Below are positions 32,931 to 44,634 of a stretch of DNA of 64,000 bases, piece after piece. Every line of letters begins with the position of its first letter. Within the stretch, counting starts at the first letter, position 1. Under the pieces are notes generated by a model. It searched no databases. It saw only the letters and a program-made list of their open reading frames with translations, and was not told the DNA's origin. Source of the stretch: Monocercomonoides exilis (taxonomy: Eukaryota > Preaxostyla > Oxymonadida > Polymastigidae); assembly GCA_001643675.2 (NCBI GenBank), contig LSRY02000020.1, positions 439,001 through 503,000 of the forward strand, in the 5' to 3' direction. A program made the position numbers and the translations under genes.

Positions 32931-35900
32931 ATGGAACTTTGGGAACAGTTGGACGTTGCTCATCTTCAAACGAAAAAAATTGATAAATGGAAATGCAAAC
33001 TGCCTTTTTGTCCTGTTACTCTCTATTACTGTGCTGTGGAAGGTAATACTTCAGAATATTGTTTATTTTTATTCATATATATTTTTAAAAAAAATATTTG
33101 AAGGTCCAATTTGCAAAGGTTTTATATCTTTCCCAACAATTGCAAGCGGCGATTATGGAGAGCTTCATAGCCTGGAACATATGGTATTTTTTGGAAATGA
33201 AAATTTTCCAGTTGGTTTTCTTGATGATTATGCACAAGAATGCCTTTCAGACGGAACCAATGCTTGGACCTCGACAGATCATACATGTTTTACTATTCGT
33301 ACGGCTGGATTCAAGGGATTACTTCGTTTTATTCCTGTTTATATTGAATGCATTCTTTTTCCATCTCTATCTGAATCTTGCTTTAAGACTGAGATTCATC
33401 ACATTAATGGAGAAGGAAATGATAGTGGAGTCGTTTATTCTGAAATGCAAAGTTATTATTCTTCTTCAACAGATATTATAAAATTAGAAATGAATCGTTT
33501 ATTTTTCCCTTATGGAGATCCATATTCATTTGAAACTGGAGGATTGATCGAAGACATGCGAAAGTTAACACTTTCTTCTGTAAAGGAGCATCATCGAATG
33601 TTTTACAGGCCAGAAAACATGGCAATAACGCTGACGGGAACCATTCCAATGATTGAGATTTTTAAAAACCTAAATCCAATAATGAACAAGCTTAACGATC
33701 TGTATTCTAAAATGCAATTGAGGCCGTATTCCTTACCGTTGCTCGAATGCATTAAGAAGCAACTGCAAAGAGATTCAGATAATGTAAGTTTAATCGATCA
33801 ACATAAAGATTCATCAAATCAAATCACTTCAAAGTTTCAACAGAACATAAAATCAAAGTTTCCAGCAGCAACAGGGACTCTAAGCATTAAGGATAATAAA
33901 AAGCGTGTGATGGTCACGTCTCAAATGTTAATTCCCTCTGAAGAAAGCTCCTCTGATCCTCAGAAAGGGGAACAGTCGGACAAGCAGCAAGAAGACGGTG
34001 AATCAGCAGCCCACAAGAAATCTGAGCATTCCTCCTCCAGTTCCGCTACATGCGATGTTCTTCTCGCATTTACGGGACCAGATGCTCGCGACATGCTGAC
34101 ATATGACGCATTGGACATGTTGTGGGACTATCTTGCAAACGGCTCTTCCTCTCCTCTTCAGTCTGTGTTGATTGACGTTGGTGCCAAGTTGCTGAAGGCA
34201 GCTCCCACAAGCACTTCGAGTTCTGATTCGCTGCGCAAAACAGAAGAGTCGGCAGCACACAGTTGCAGATGCTCGTCAGAGTGTTCTGAGAAAGAAAATG
34301 AGAAAATCCCATTATGTGCCAAGCTGAGGTATTTGGTTGACAATGACCCGCGAAGGACGCAAAGCCTGAAATTGCTGTCTGTCCCTATGGAGCTCGTGTG
34401 TGCTGCCAAAGAAATGGTGATGGCTGTGCTGGAGCGTGTGGCAAAGTGCGATGAAGAGAGTGAAGGAGATGTTGGGCAGCAGGATACTGTTGAAGAAGAG
34501 TCAAACTCGATAAAAAAAGACGATGAAGAAGCAAATAAGAATGACGAAAAAATGGACAGAAAAGGCAGTGAAATGAATACTGGAAGTGATGACGATGATG
34601 ATAGTGATGATGATGATGACGACGACGAAAGTGAAGAAGAAGAGGAGGAGGAAGAAGATGAAGAAGATGAAGAAGAAGATGGTGATGCTCATAAAAATAC
34701 TGAGCAAACGAAGCAATCAGTCACGCAAGCAAACACTGCAGCGGCATCTGTTCACAAAGGAAGAACTTTCATTTCATCATCAGTTGATGCTCTTCTTCAA
34801 ACATCTTCGGCATCTCGAGCATCACCAAGTTCGCCTTCAGCCCACACGTTTGTTCTGCCTTCTTTGGCTTCACTGAAACGAGGAATTGACATGAAGCAGC
34901 TGCGCACTGTTATAAGCAGCCAAATAAAATCTAATATTGAAGAAGAAGAAAATGAAGCAAGCGATTTGATTAGTAGCATCACTATTGAAGATCAAGTGCT
35001 TGGAACTGTGTTTGATCAGCTGACAAAGGAGGAAGATGCAAAGAAGGGAGAAGAAAGAAGAAGCAAAACTTCTGATTCATCTTCCTCAGAGTTAAAGTCA
35101 AAGCAAACGTATCTTCAGTCTCTTTGTGGACGAAACGAGCGTTTGACTTATCTTCTGAAGCAACCTGAGTCGTATTTCATTTCTGTGCTGCGTCAGTGGA
35201 TTGTCAACAACACTTTGTATGCTGTGGAAGCAATCCCTTCTGTAAAGTTTTCTGAAGAAGAAAGAGAGAAAGAGTCAAAGCGCATTGAAGCCCAAAGAGC
35301 AGCACTGGGGCCGGAGGGTCTGAAGAGATGTGAGGATGAGCTGAATGCAGCTGTGGAAGACAACAAGCATGGCATTTATGTGTTTGATGGGAAAGATGAA
35401 GTGGAGATTGTTGAAGGAGAAAGTAACGAATGTGCATCTTCTTCTGCTGGAAAGGGAAAGAGCAAGGCAGCACAGAGAAAGAAAATTATGCATTATTCAT
35501 TGCCAGTCACAAAGCCTGAGATGGAATCGATCCCATCAATTGCAATCTTCCCATGTGTCAATGACTCCATCCCCTCTTTTTTGAGCACTCTGAATCCAAC
35601 TGCAGAAAATGACTCTCATTACGATAAAAAAGACACAACAGAAAAAAATATCAAAGAGACTTCAGTTGAATTGATGAAAGATAAGCCAAGCCCCCTGACA
35701 GATTTGAGGCTTAATGCGCAGTCTGAATTTCCGATTTTCACAGAGATTATGCATGTTCCATCGACACGCGTAATTAAAGTTCAACTTTATACTCCAATTT
35801 TAGTTCACCCATCTGTTGTAACTTCGTCTGTTTCACCAGATATTCCTCAATATCTTTTGCCCTACTTCACATTGCTTCAAACAACCATGTTTGATTCTGA

Positions 35901-38215
35901 TGTGATATTTGAGAAAGGCCAAATTCCTCATTCAGACCAGCCACAGTCATCTCCAGCCTCTTCCTCTTCCTCTTCCTCCTCATCTTCTTCAGTCGAAACA
36001 GCCTCAGAACTCCCGTCTAATTGCTTTATGATAAAGCACAAATCTCTCCAAGTGCAGCTTGATGCGCATTTCGATTCCTATGATTGTTCTGTCGGAAACA
36101 ACGGAGGAGGGGCAAGCTGCCCGTTTGCGAGTGGAAGTTCTGTGAATTGGCTGGTGGTGGAGATGTCGACTGTGCTGGACGACACTGCTACAAAAGAAAA
36201 CAGCAGATCGCAAGATGAGGAGCCATGTGATGGAGAAAACATTGACGATCCGCTGGCTCTTCTCCTTGGCTATCTTTCTTCGTTCATTTTTTATTCTGGC
36301 ATCTGCTCTTCCCCACAGCTGCTGCTGTCTCATTGTCGCCGTCTGCTTCAGCTGAGCTTAAATAATCGAAAGAAAGACGAGAACATTCTGGTTTCGTTGT
36401 ACAATCATGAACTTTATTCGGGTGTTTCTCCATCTGACAGATCGATTAGCAGTATTGATCAGGAAAGCTGGCTCAGAGACATCATACCTTCGTTAAAGAA
36501 AGAAGCATCAAACTTTAAAAAGCCAAAGAATTGTAATAAAAAAGCAGAAAACTCGGATGTGGACGCATTACCTCGATTGTCACATAATTGTCAGTCATTT
36601 ACAGCAGACTTCTACAAACTTGTTACATTTCTTTGTCATCCTGACAGGCTGCGTCATTCAAAATTGTTTATTTCAGCTAATTTTGCTCATCCGTCTCTTA
36701 ATAAATCCAGAAACAATTTCAAGCAACTTGTGAATGAAATGATAAATAGAGCAGAAAGAATAAGAAAAGTGCGAAATGAATATATGAAGAAAAAGTGGAT
36801 GCTAACTTTAAATGAAGAATTTTCAGATTCATTGGAGCCTCCGCAAAGCGAAAAATGTGATTGCTGCGATGATGATGAAGATCAAATACTTGGAGATTCA
36901 ATGGAAATTGAACAGAAATGCAAGCAGAACGATTCGAATGACCTTTCCTTTAAAAAAATTGCATCAGAGTTTAGCATCATGAAAAAGTTTCCTTTATCGT
37001 CTTCTCTTTTCTCGATGTGGCCTTCGTGTTTATCGCAGTTCTATCCTCATCTTATAAGTTCATCACCTTCTTCAGATGATCATTCAAAAGAAGGAAAAAT
37101 CATTGCAGCACTACAGAGTTATTCACACAGCAATCCTTTGAATCGTCATGTCATATTTGCTCTTCCTTCGACTGACTCAAGTAACATTTTTATCACAGCT
37201 CCTGGACTTACATCGCATAACCTCATTGGAAGAAACTGCATACCATCTACAGACAGATCAGAAGCAGCTAAAAATATTGCTGATGAAAATGAGCGGAACG
37301 ATTACGCTGCGCTTTCGCTGCTGACGTATTTGATCAACTCGGGTGAAGGAGTGCTGTACCAGTCGGTTCGAAGCAAAGGGCTGTGCTACGGGTGCTCCGT
37401 GGACATGTATGTGAGCGATGGCTGTGTTGGGCTTTCGCTGTCTAACTGTGTTGATCCTGTGGGTGCTTTGTCTGAAGCTAAAAAGAGTTTAACCACACTG
37501 AAAATAGAAGGTTGGGATGCCAAAGGGAAAGGAGAAACTGAGAACTCCATTGAAGAATTAAAATCAAGGAAATCAGAGCTTGAGGGCTGTCTTAAATCTG
37601 ATTCATGCGATTCAGCGTCTTCTTTAGCAGAAGATGTTGATCACGATCGACGTGGCGAACAAACCGCCAGAATAGTAATATCTCCTTCGACATTACAGCG
37701 AGCCCGCTCATCGTGTCTCTTTACTGAACTTTTTAGATTGGAGCAGCCTTCAGATGTTGTTTCAAAAGAGACTGCTTTCGTTTTTCGAACAAAATGTTGG
37801 GGAGACGAAGAAACAAGCGGGGAACAGATCGAGGAAAAAGGAGAGAAGATTGGGAACGATGAGATGAAAGTGGCTCATACAGCAAGGGAATGGATGAACA
37901 CCTATCTTTCTCAGATCAATGTATGCATTAAAAATTATTGTTATTGTTTAAATTTTTTTAAATTTGTTATTTTTTTTATTGTAATGATGTTATATGTATT
38001 TATATTTTTAGAAAGTCGATGCGAAGGCCATGTCCGAAGTCCACTCAAGGTATATACAACAGCTGTTTAATCCCGAGCAAACTATTTGCACTGTCGTGTG
38101 CCCCTCAAGTCAGTTGGAACGCATTACAGAGGAGTTTAAATCACGCTTTGGGATGCATTTGACAATATTACATTCCTTTGACGAAATTAGGCACCTAAAT
38201 CAAGGGGTTCAATGA
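32931..38215 (+). CDS. M16-family metallopeptidase (C05D11.1/SDD3-like)
   Basis: Three exons: 32931-33042, 33104-37920 and 38012-38215; introns of 61 and 91 nt (donors GTAATA, GTATGC; acceptors GAAG, TTAG). Product 1710 aa. Splicing joins LYYCAVEG to PICKGFISF, the conserved entry into the M16 fold. Zinc and catalytic residues are seen as HSLEH (His59, Glu62, His63), with Glu151 of GVVYSEMQ the likely third ligand. The stretches EIHHINGEGNDSGVVYSEMQ, GDPYSFETGGLIEDMR and HHRMFYRPENM are hallmarks of the C05D11.1/yeast SDD3 branch of M16C enzymes rather than of insulysin proper. The inactive C-terminal half keeps VLYQSVRSKGLCYGCSVD. Family members are about 1000 aa; the excess is Ser-rich and acidic inserts (about 34480-34700, 35930-36000). 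The start at 32931 (MELWEQLDVAHL) is the first ATG adjoining the conserved frame; in-frame ATGs lie upstream, so the true start is uncertain. Probably a cytosolic or organellar peptidase that degrades peptides inside a closed chamber. Confidence 0.85.
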
Positions 38216-39017
38216 TATGGTTCAATCTTTTCGTTCATTCATGAAATGGAGAATGTGATTTTTGAGCAAAACAGAACGAAGATATCAAAGAGTTTGCTTG
38301 TAGTTGCGCACAAATCCGTGCTTTAATAATTTACAGCATTCATTGAATTTTATCGAATGACATTATTTGTTCAAATTTTTGTGATTGCACATGATGAAAA
38401 AATATTTTTCTGATTCTTGTCAACGATAATTCAAATTCGAAAAACACAATTTTCCTTTTTTAATAATTTTTAACAAAATAATGATATATGGCTGAACCTT
38501 TTTGAAATCATTCTTTCTGTCGAGTTTTGATCAAAATATTGTTCTCAATGAGGTTTTTTAAAAAAATGAGTTGAAATAGGGAACACTTATTGTTTATGAC
38601 ACTTCTATTGTAATAACAAATATTGACACAAATCCCATTGGGATTTAATGTTTGAACAAAACTCGAACTAAAGAATGATTTTTAAAAGGATCAGTCATAT
38701 AAACGAATTCTTTAAGCAATTGGTTGTCTCTGTCAAATTGAATTTTAATATGTTTTCAATTGCAAAATACATCTTTGTCTTTATTAGAACAATTTTCAAT
38801 TATTTCGATAAGTTCTTATATAAAAAAATTTTAAAACTTTTCTTGAAAAACCTCAATCTTTTTTTGACTTATTCTGCTTTCATGTCATTTCAAATGAAAC
38901 ATTTTTGATAGAATAAAGTGGAGAAATATTGTTAAAAATGAAATGATGCACAAACGAAAGAGAGGAGAAAATTTCTTGACACAAAAATATTCGTCCTATT
39001 TATTTTTGGAATATTTT

Positions 39018-39967
39018 TTCTTTTGATGGAAAATACGTCCTTTTAAAGCTTTTTTTGTTCAAGGCATTGAAAAATTGTTTCACACATAACTTTATTTTTC
39101 TTTCTCAGATTTCAAAATAAATATGATTTTCATATCCCAAAACAGGCATCGTTGAAATCAAAACATTAAATTTTCCAATAAATAACGAATATCATAAAAT
39201 CGACCCATTTTTATTGTGTCTTTTGAATTCAAAAACTCAACGAAAAATTAATAATTTCTCTGAGAAAATGCCAAAAGTGAAATATTTTGCCCCACTTCAC
39301 AAATCAAAAACTTTCCTCAATGAATCGTATAAAAAAATCAAACATCGGAATCAATTCATATTAATATTTAAAGATTATTTAAGAATAATACAATCTATTT
39401 ACGTTGAATTCAGAATAAGAAATAAAATTTTAATCCATTATTGTTGTCTTTTTTTTTTTAAAAGTGACAGGTTAAACCAATTAGCCGAAAAACATGAAAA
39501 AGCGACAACTGTAAAAAAACTTAATTTACAAAAGATTAAACATGGAAAGGAAATTTTTCTTTTCTGCATGGTTCGTTTTATCTAAAATAATTTCTCTTGT
39601 GTTTATTATATCGTTGTTTCAAATGATCGTTGTTCAACTTTTTGATTAGTGAAGAACTTCGTCTTTTTTTTGATTTTTTTTTCAGATGGGGCAAAATATT
39701 TCACTTCAGGCATTTTTATTGAAAAATTATGCATTTTCGATTAACTTTTTTATATCAAAAAGCACAATAAAAATGGGTCATTTTTTGACATTCGTGAAAT
39801 ATTGGAAAACTTTATGTTTTGATTTCAATGATGCCTGTTAACGGGAATGAAAATCAAATTTATTTTGAAATCGGAGCAAGCGAAACAATGTTATGAGTGA
39901 AACAATTTTTTCAAGCTTTGTGCATAAAAAGCTTGAAAGTCCATATTTTACCCCAGATAAAAGAATT
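39018..39967. mobile_element. foldback (long inverted repeat) element, about 0.95 kb
   Basis: A left arm (about 39018-39300) and a right arm (about 39680-39967) are inverted copies of each other, separated by about 380 nt. Perfect anchors include AGTGAAATATTTTGCCCCA at 39276-39294 facing its complement at 39687-39705, and GACCCATTTTTATTGTG at 39202-39218 facing 39763-39779. Near-perfect anchors are GGCATCGTTGAAATCAAAAC (39145) with 39818-39838, and AAATTGTTTCACACATAAC (39072) with 39890-39908. Anchors keep the same order and spacing in both arms, so the arms are one long imperfect palindrome, not chance matches. Small indels show age. Such structures are typical of foldback elements or MITEs. 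I could not fix the outer ends or a target duplication. The open frame inside (39214-39585) has no motif. Confidence 0.65.
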
Positions 39968-39979
39968 TGATACAATTTT

Positions 39980-40015
39980 CTTTCTTTCTTTCTTTCTTTT
40001 CTTTTCTTTTGACCT
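39980..40015. repeat. CTTT tandem repeat
   Basis: TTCTTTCTTTCTTTCTTT units followed by CTTTT units, just outside the right arm of the foldback element. Confidence 0.85.
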
Positions 40016-40221
40016 TTCAGGCTCCAATTTTAAAAAAATTTGAATTGCTTTTCAAATAATTTACCTCTGCTTGTAAAAAAAGGTCAGAAAATTTGAATTT
40101 GTTAGTCAAACTGCAATTTTGATATCTAACTTTGCATCATCCAAGCCGTTTTTGCACCTGCTTGCATATTGCTTTTATTGCCTTTTCATTTTCCAGGAAA
40201 ATTATTCAACAGGAATCTATC

Positions 40222-40430
40222 TCAAAGTTTCTCTTTCATTGAATGAAACTTCTTCTATCGTTTCAGCATTTTTGATTGGTGATATGTCTTCTATTCCTTC
40301 AACAGTGCCATGATATCCTCTGTCTGCCATCACTTTCCAACGTATTTATCCTTCATTCAATCCATATTCATTTCTTTTATTATTCAATATTTTGTAATGT
40401 TCTTCAATAACTTTTTGCCTCGTTTTTGAT
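40222..40430 (-). pseudogene. transposase-like relic
   Basis: On the minus strand about 67 codons read in one frame with a single TAA: KTRQKVIEEHYKILNNKR, then IRWKVMADRGYHGTVEGIED and NAETIEEVSFNERETL, ending at TAG. The VMADRGYHG stretch resembles the strand around a catalytic Asp in IS4/Harbinger-type DDE transposases (ADxGY). Coding-like fragments continue upstream to about 40740 in changing frames. The family call is tentative; the coding look is clear against the AT-rich surroundings. It lies next to two other mobile-element footprints. Confidence 0.3.
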
Positions 40431-40938
40431 AAAAAAAAAAAATTGAAAGTTATTCTAGACAACTTATGAAGCAAACAAAACTTTAAAAGGATATCAAGCT
40501 GCAACTGCGACCTGTATTTTCAATCGGGAGACTTTTTGATTCCCATCCTAAAACAATTTTTGATTTTCAAAACTGCTTATTGGATTATCTGTTCAAATTG
40601 ATATTTCATCAGCAAGATATGCAACATTTCAGAAAAAATTTCCAGTATCTGAATAGAGAGGACTCCTTTTCTCGATGTCCATTCTTCTCAAAATATATTT
40701 TTGAAAGGATTGAACGTATTTGAGAAAAAGCATTAGAAAAAATATGGCCACTATTGTGAAATTAAATCACAATAATTGTTTGTGTAGTTCCTGAATTCAG
40801 TAATTAGATGTGATAAAGCATTTTGTCAAAAAAAATTAAAGAACCTCTTGGTTCTTTTTTTGGTGAAAGGCATATTTCATTCTCAAGTTTGCTCCAAAGT
40901 CGTATCATTGTTTTTCTGTAAATTAATATTTGTTAAGA

Positions 40939-40946
40939 GATTTTAT
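40939..40946. repeat. target site duplication, left copy
   Basis: GATTTTAT, identical to 41443-41450, directly abutting the left terminal inverted repeat. Confidence 0.85.
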
Positions 40947-41442
40947 GGTGAATGAGAACAAAACGTACTGTTCAAAAAATAACACAAATAAAGTTTTATT
41001 TCCAAAAAAAAAGCAAGACTCAATGGATACAAAGCAATCAATAAAATTGTAACATTCATTTTCGACTCAAAATTCCAGTGATAAATAATCGCCTTTTTCA
41101 TCAAAAAATCTATGATCAAACCCTAATAATATAATTTCTCATAATTTCTAATTAGGTTTAAGAGAGGCTATTGGTATCAATGCCTTCACAACGAGTGAAT
41201 TAGTGTATAATATAAATTAAAATATGAACCTAAATCACTGATTAGGGTATTATTTATCAAAAAAAGACTTGAAACAGGTGATTTGTTGATGAAGAATTTC
41301 ATAAATGGGTCACCAATTCAATTATTCGAATTCGACAAAATTTACCAGTAAAAATATCCCACATGGACTTATTACTTATTTTGATAACGAACATTCACGT
41401 TTTAAAAAGCATTTTGAACAGTACGTTTTGTTCCCACTTACC
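40947..41442. mobile_element. 496-bp non-autonomous DNA transposon with 31-bp TIRs
   Basis: Terminal inverted repeats of 31 bp at 40947-40977 and 41412-41442 match at 28 of 31 positions, with a perfect 22-bp inner block containing GAACAAAACGTACTGTTC. The element is flanked on both sides by a perfect 8-bp direct repeat GATTTTAT (40939-40946 and 41443-41450), the target site duplication. The inside is AT-rich with no coding capacity. An 8-bp duplication is typical of hAT, and also seen for P and Merlin-type elements; the TIRs begin with GG, which fits Merlin-type ends and is unlike the usual hAT CAG start. It is MITE-sized. Ends are intact, so it could still be mobilised if a matching transposase exists. 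Confidence 0.85.
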
Positions 41443-41450
41443 GATTTTAT
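41443..41450. repeat. target site duplication, right copy
   Basis: GATTTTAT, identical to 40939-40946, directly abutting the right terminal inverted repeat. Confidence 0.85.
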
Positions 41451-41673
41451 TTTGTGACAACAATAAAACAGCATTCATATTGGCATGAGAGCAAATAATA
41501 TCCAATTTTGAAGTCTATGTGTTCTTTTAAAAGCATATACATAAAAAAATAACATGCCTTTTGAATTATCAAATCAAACATTTTTTATGTTTAATCTATT
41601 ATCATCTTTTGAAACAATCAAATAAAAACGGTTACGATCAATATTGAAGTTAATTTGTTTAAAAATACGTGCT

Positions 41674-44634
41674 ATGATTTGGGTTGCGTGCATGCTTTGC
41701 TATTTGTGCAATAGTAATTTCATAGAAGGGCATAAAGGTCAAACAAACAATTACAACAAAGTAAAAGAAGAAGCACTGCACAAAGAGAATATTATTAGTG
41801 TTTTTGAAAGAATTAATCATCAGAAACAAAATTTCACATTATATGTGCTAGAGCAAGATTACATCATTGAAGAAGAGAAATATTGTGTAGCCGCGGAAAA
41901 TGAAAGGGAATTCGATGAAATTGCAAATAAAAGTATCTTATTTAAAATGGAAGAACCCTCAGAGGTGTGTAACAAAATTGCAAAAAAAGAAATGGTAAGC
42001 AACGAGGAAAATAAAGCGAACGTGGATGGAGAAAATGGAGTTGATAGCGAAGAATGCGGCCAAAATGGAAAAGTCCCGTGCAAAACCATAAAGAAGGCAG
42101 TGGAGCACTGCAAACCAAAAAGCACACTAACAATTCACATTGCAGAAAGCTGCAACAAATACGACTTTGAGCCAATAGTTATTGAAGGATGCAAAATCTA
42201 TATATTAATCGGTTGGTTTAAAAAAGCTCGAATTTCCACAGCTTTGGACGAAAACAAAGTGCAAGAAGGGGATGCATTGTTTAATGTGAAAGGCGAGGGT
42301 CACTTTTACATGTGCAGAGCAGACATATGTGTGGACACAAAACGAGAAAGCGGACGAAATCAGGGATTCATTGCTGTTGAGGGAGAGGGGTCAGAGGTGG
42401 AACTGGACACTTTGAATATCAGCAACATGGATTCGAATAATGCACTTAACTGTGTGCTGATTCAATGCAAATTAGGAGGGTTGAATCTTCGAACAGTCAA
42501 GATCTCACAGTTTAACTCCTTTAATGCATTGATATTTGCCGAAGCTTCTCAAAAAGTTTATGCGTATGATTTAACTTTGGAAGCAATTTTCACACGGAGC
42601 AAAACTCAATCAGTCATCACAATTCTGGGGGAGTGTAGATCAACATATTTTGATAATTGTGAAATTTCAAATTGCCAATCGACAGATCACAAACTTGGAG
42701 GAGCAGTTTATTTGGAAATTGAGAATGAAGAACATTCTTATTTATTTCAAGACTGCTGCTTTTCGAACTGTTCGTGCAAAGATACAAATGCGAACATTGA
42801 AAAAAGGAATGAGCAGCAAAATGACGAGTCAAAAGGAGGAGCAATATATATTCGAGTGGCCGATGAAGCGACTGAAAAACTGAAGTTATCATTAAAAGGG
42901 ATGATTATTTCAGACTGCACAGCAGACAAAGGGGAATATATTTTCATGTCTCTTCCAGCAGGAAGAGAGCAGATTGACGAAAATGAATTTTCGCTGGAAA
43001 TGGAAGGGATATACGGGAAGGCTAATTATGTATTATTGGAAGTCAGGAGAGGGGATGTTGCAGATATTGATCTTTTGGCAGACGATAGAAACAGACTGCT
43101 GTATTATTCAGCAAATATTTATGTGGGAGGTGACAAAGCAAGCAACAAGGATTCATGCGGGAGAAAAGAAGAACCATGCGATATGATCAGCGCAACCATC
43201 AAGCACAATCTAAGATATAATTATTTGACACTGAACATCATTGAAAGGGTACTTGTTAATGAACCATTGTTGGGTTTTCAGCATGTTAGTATTTCATCAA
43301 TGTTAGCTGCTTTTTCAGTGCCTTTCTCAACGACAGAACAGAACAGAGGAATACTTCGAATCGGAGCAAATTTGAAGGCTGGAGGATCGATTGCTGTGTT
43401 TGGAGAAGGAAACACCTTCGTTACACTTCAACATTTTGATATTGAATATCCGGATGCAATTGAAGGAGACGCGCTCAATTTAATTCATGGATCATATGGA
43501 CTGACAATCGCTGATGTTGTCTTTAGACCATGGTACACTGGATTAGAGGGCGAAAATGTTCTTGGAGGAGAAGGAAAGCTTCTTCCATATAAATTGATTG
43601 AGTGCAATATTGTGAATGGAAACATTTCACAGCTTACCATTTATGGGAGAAACAGAAACATCACAAGAAAAAATCAACGTATAAGCGATGAAGCTAACAA
43701 GAGACTCTCAGTAATGGAAGGCGATCTTGAAAAGGAGAGAATCGATCAAATGAACGAAGTGGAAAAGCCATTGTGCTCTTGGGATTCGGGGCTATTTTTT
43801 CTGAATATTTCGTCTATTACGCATGTAAATGACAGTAAATTTATTGACATAAGTGATGGTGTTTTCTATTCATTGAAATCGAGTTTGAATCTGCGTAATT
43901 GCAGCTTTGTAAACAATCATCCTGCTGATCAAGATTGGGAAAAATATCCCTCATTGCGCCACAACATTCGATTCGATGGAAGTGAGAATTATTCGATTGA
44001 TATTGACTCATTGATGTCTGGAAGTGATGGATTGGATGGAAAGCCGTTTGGAATTATTTCAGAAGTAAAAGCAGGCGGAACAGCTTTTGAGAACATGGAT
44101 TCGTATTTCTTTTCTCCTGTTTTTAAGGACATAACACTGAAAAGAGAAGAAACAAGCAAAAAGAATGAAATGCAAAATAAAGAGGAAAGTCAAAAAGAGA
44201 TTGAAGCCGTTGTGCATGGATCGTATCTGTTTCCTTGTGGACTGACGTTAGAAGCTTCGAAAAAAAAGAAAGGAGAAGAAATGAAATGGACAAATTGCCC
44301 TGTTTCAGAATATACAAATGAGACAGAAATGAAAGTGAGGATTCCTCCATCTTTGTTAGAAGTGGATGACTACACATCAGTTGTCTGCCGCTTGACTTAT
44401 TCGAGTGGGATTATTGATGGAGAGAATAAGCATTCTTCAAATGTTATCTTGGTGAAACAGAAGAAAGACGATCCAAAGGCAATGCCTACCACACATCTTG
44501 TTGTAATCATTGTTTCTACAATCGTTTTTACGATTGTCGTGGTGGTGATTGTGATTGTGACCGTTGTGTGTGTGGTCAGAAGCGAAAAACGAAGGCAATA
44601 CACAGAAATCAATGAGGTGAATATTTGTGATTGA
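41674..44634 (+). CDS. beta-helix surface protein without kinase tail
   Basis: 986 aa, single exon. The start at 41674 gives a signal peptide (MIWVACMLCYLCNSNF); the frame extends upstream to 41644 without an ATG. The ectodomain has beta-helix features (GGAVYLEI, SKGGAIYIRV, CxFxNC patterns) and two CG-x-PC module starts: ECGQNGKVPCKTI near 42055 and SCGRKEEPCDMI near 43157. Near the membrane it shares with the 18.6-kb protein the signature KYPSLR(H/R)NI and a domain with SYLFPCGLTL matching GLFLPCDLSF there, so the two are paralogues. A membrane helix at about residues 941-968 (VVIIVSTIVFTIVVVVIVIV) is followed by a tail of only about 20 residues. It therefore cannot signal through its own kinase domain; it could be a decoy, adhesin or co-receptor. 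Role inferred. Confidence 0.85.
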   Translation: MIWVACMLCYLCNSNFIEGHKGQTNNYNKVKEEALHKENIISVFERINHQKQNFTLYVLEQDYIIEEEKYCVAAENEREFDEIANKSILFKMEEPSEVCNKIAKKEMVSNEENKANVDGENGVDSEECGQNGKVPCKTIKKAVEHCKPKSTLTIHIAESCNKYDFEPIVIEGCKIYILIGWFKKARISTALDENKVQEGDALFNVKGEGHFYMCRADICVDTKRESGRNQGFIAVEGEGSEVELDTLNISNMDSNNALNCVLIQCKLGGLNLRTVKISQFNSFNALIFAEASQKVYAYDLTLEAIFTRSKTQSVITILGECRSTYFDNCEISNCQSTDHKLGGAVYLEIENEEHSYLFQDCCFSNCSCKDTNANIEKRNEQQNDESKGGAIYIRVADEATEKLKLSLKGMIISDCTADKGEYIFMSLPAGREQIDENEFSLEMEGIYGKANYVLLEVRRGDVADIDLLADDRNRLLYYSANIYVGGDKASNKDSCGRKEEPCDMISATIKHNLRYNYLTLNIIERVLVNEPLLGFQHVSISSMLAAFSVPFSTTEQNRGILRIGANLKAGGSIAVFGEGNTFVTLQHFDIEYPDAIEGDALNLIHGSYGLTIADVVFRPWYTGLEGENVLGGEGKLLPYKLIECNIVNGNISQLTIYGRNRNITRKNQRISDEANKRLSVMEGDLEKERIDQMNEVEKPLCSWDSGLFFLNISSITHVNDSKFIDISDGVFYSLKSSLNLRNCSFVNNHPADQDWEKYPSLRHNIRFDGSENYSIDIDSLMSGSDGLDGKPFGIISEVKAGGTAFENMDSYFFSPVFKDITLKREETSKKNEMQNKEESQKEIEAVVHGSYLFPCGLTLEASKKKKGEEMKWTNCPVSEYTNETEMKVRIPPSLLEVDDYTSVVCRLTYSSGIIDGENKHSSNVILVKQKKDDPKAMPTTHLVVIIVSTIVFTIVVVVIVIVTVVCVVRSEKRRQYTEINEVNICD

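Larger units (their letters stand above)
38216..41673. other. gene-free repeat island
   Basis: About 3.5 kb without a supportable intact gene. It holds a foldback element (39018-39967), a CTTT repeat at about 39980-40015, a transposase-like relic (40222-40430) and an element with terminal inverted repeats (40947-41442), each listed separately. The rest is AT-rich DNA. Confidence 0.65.
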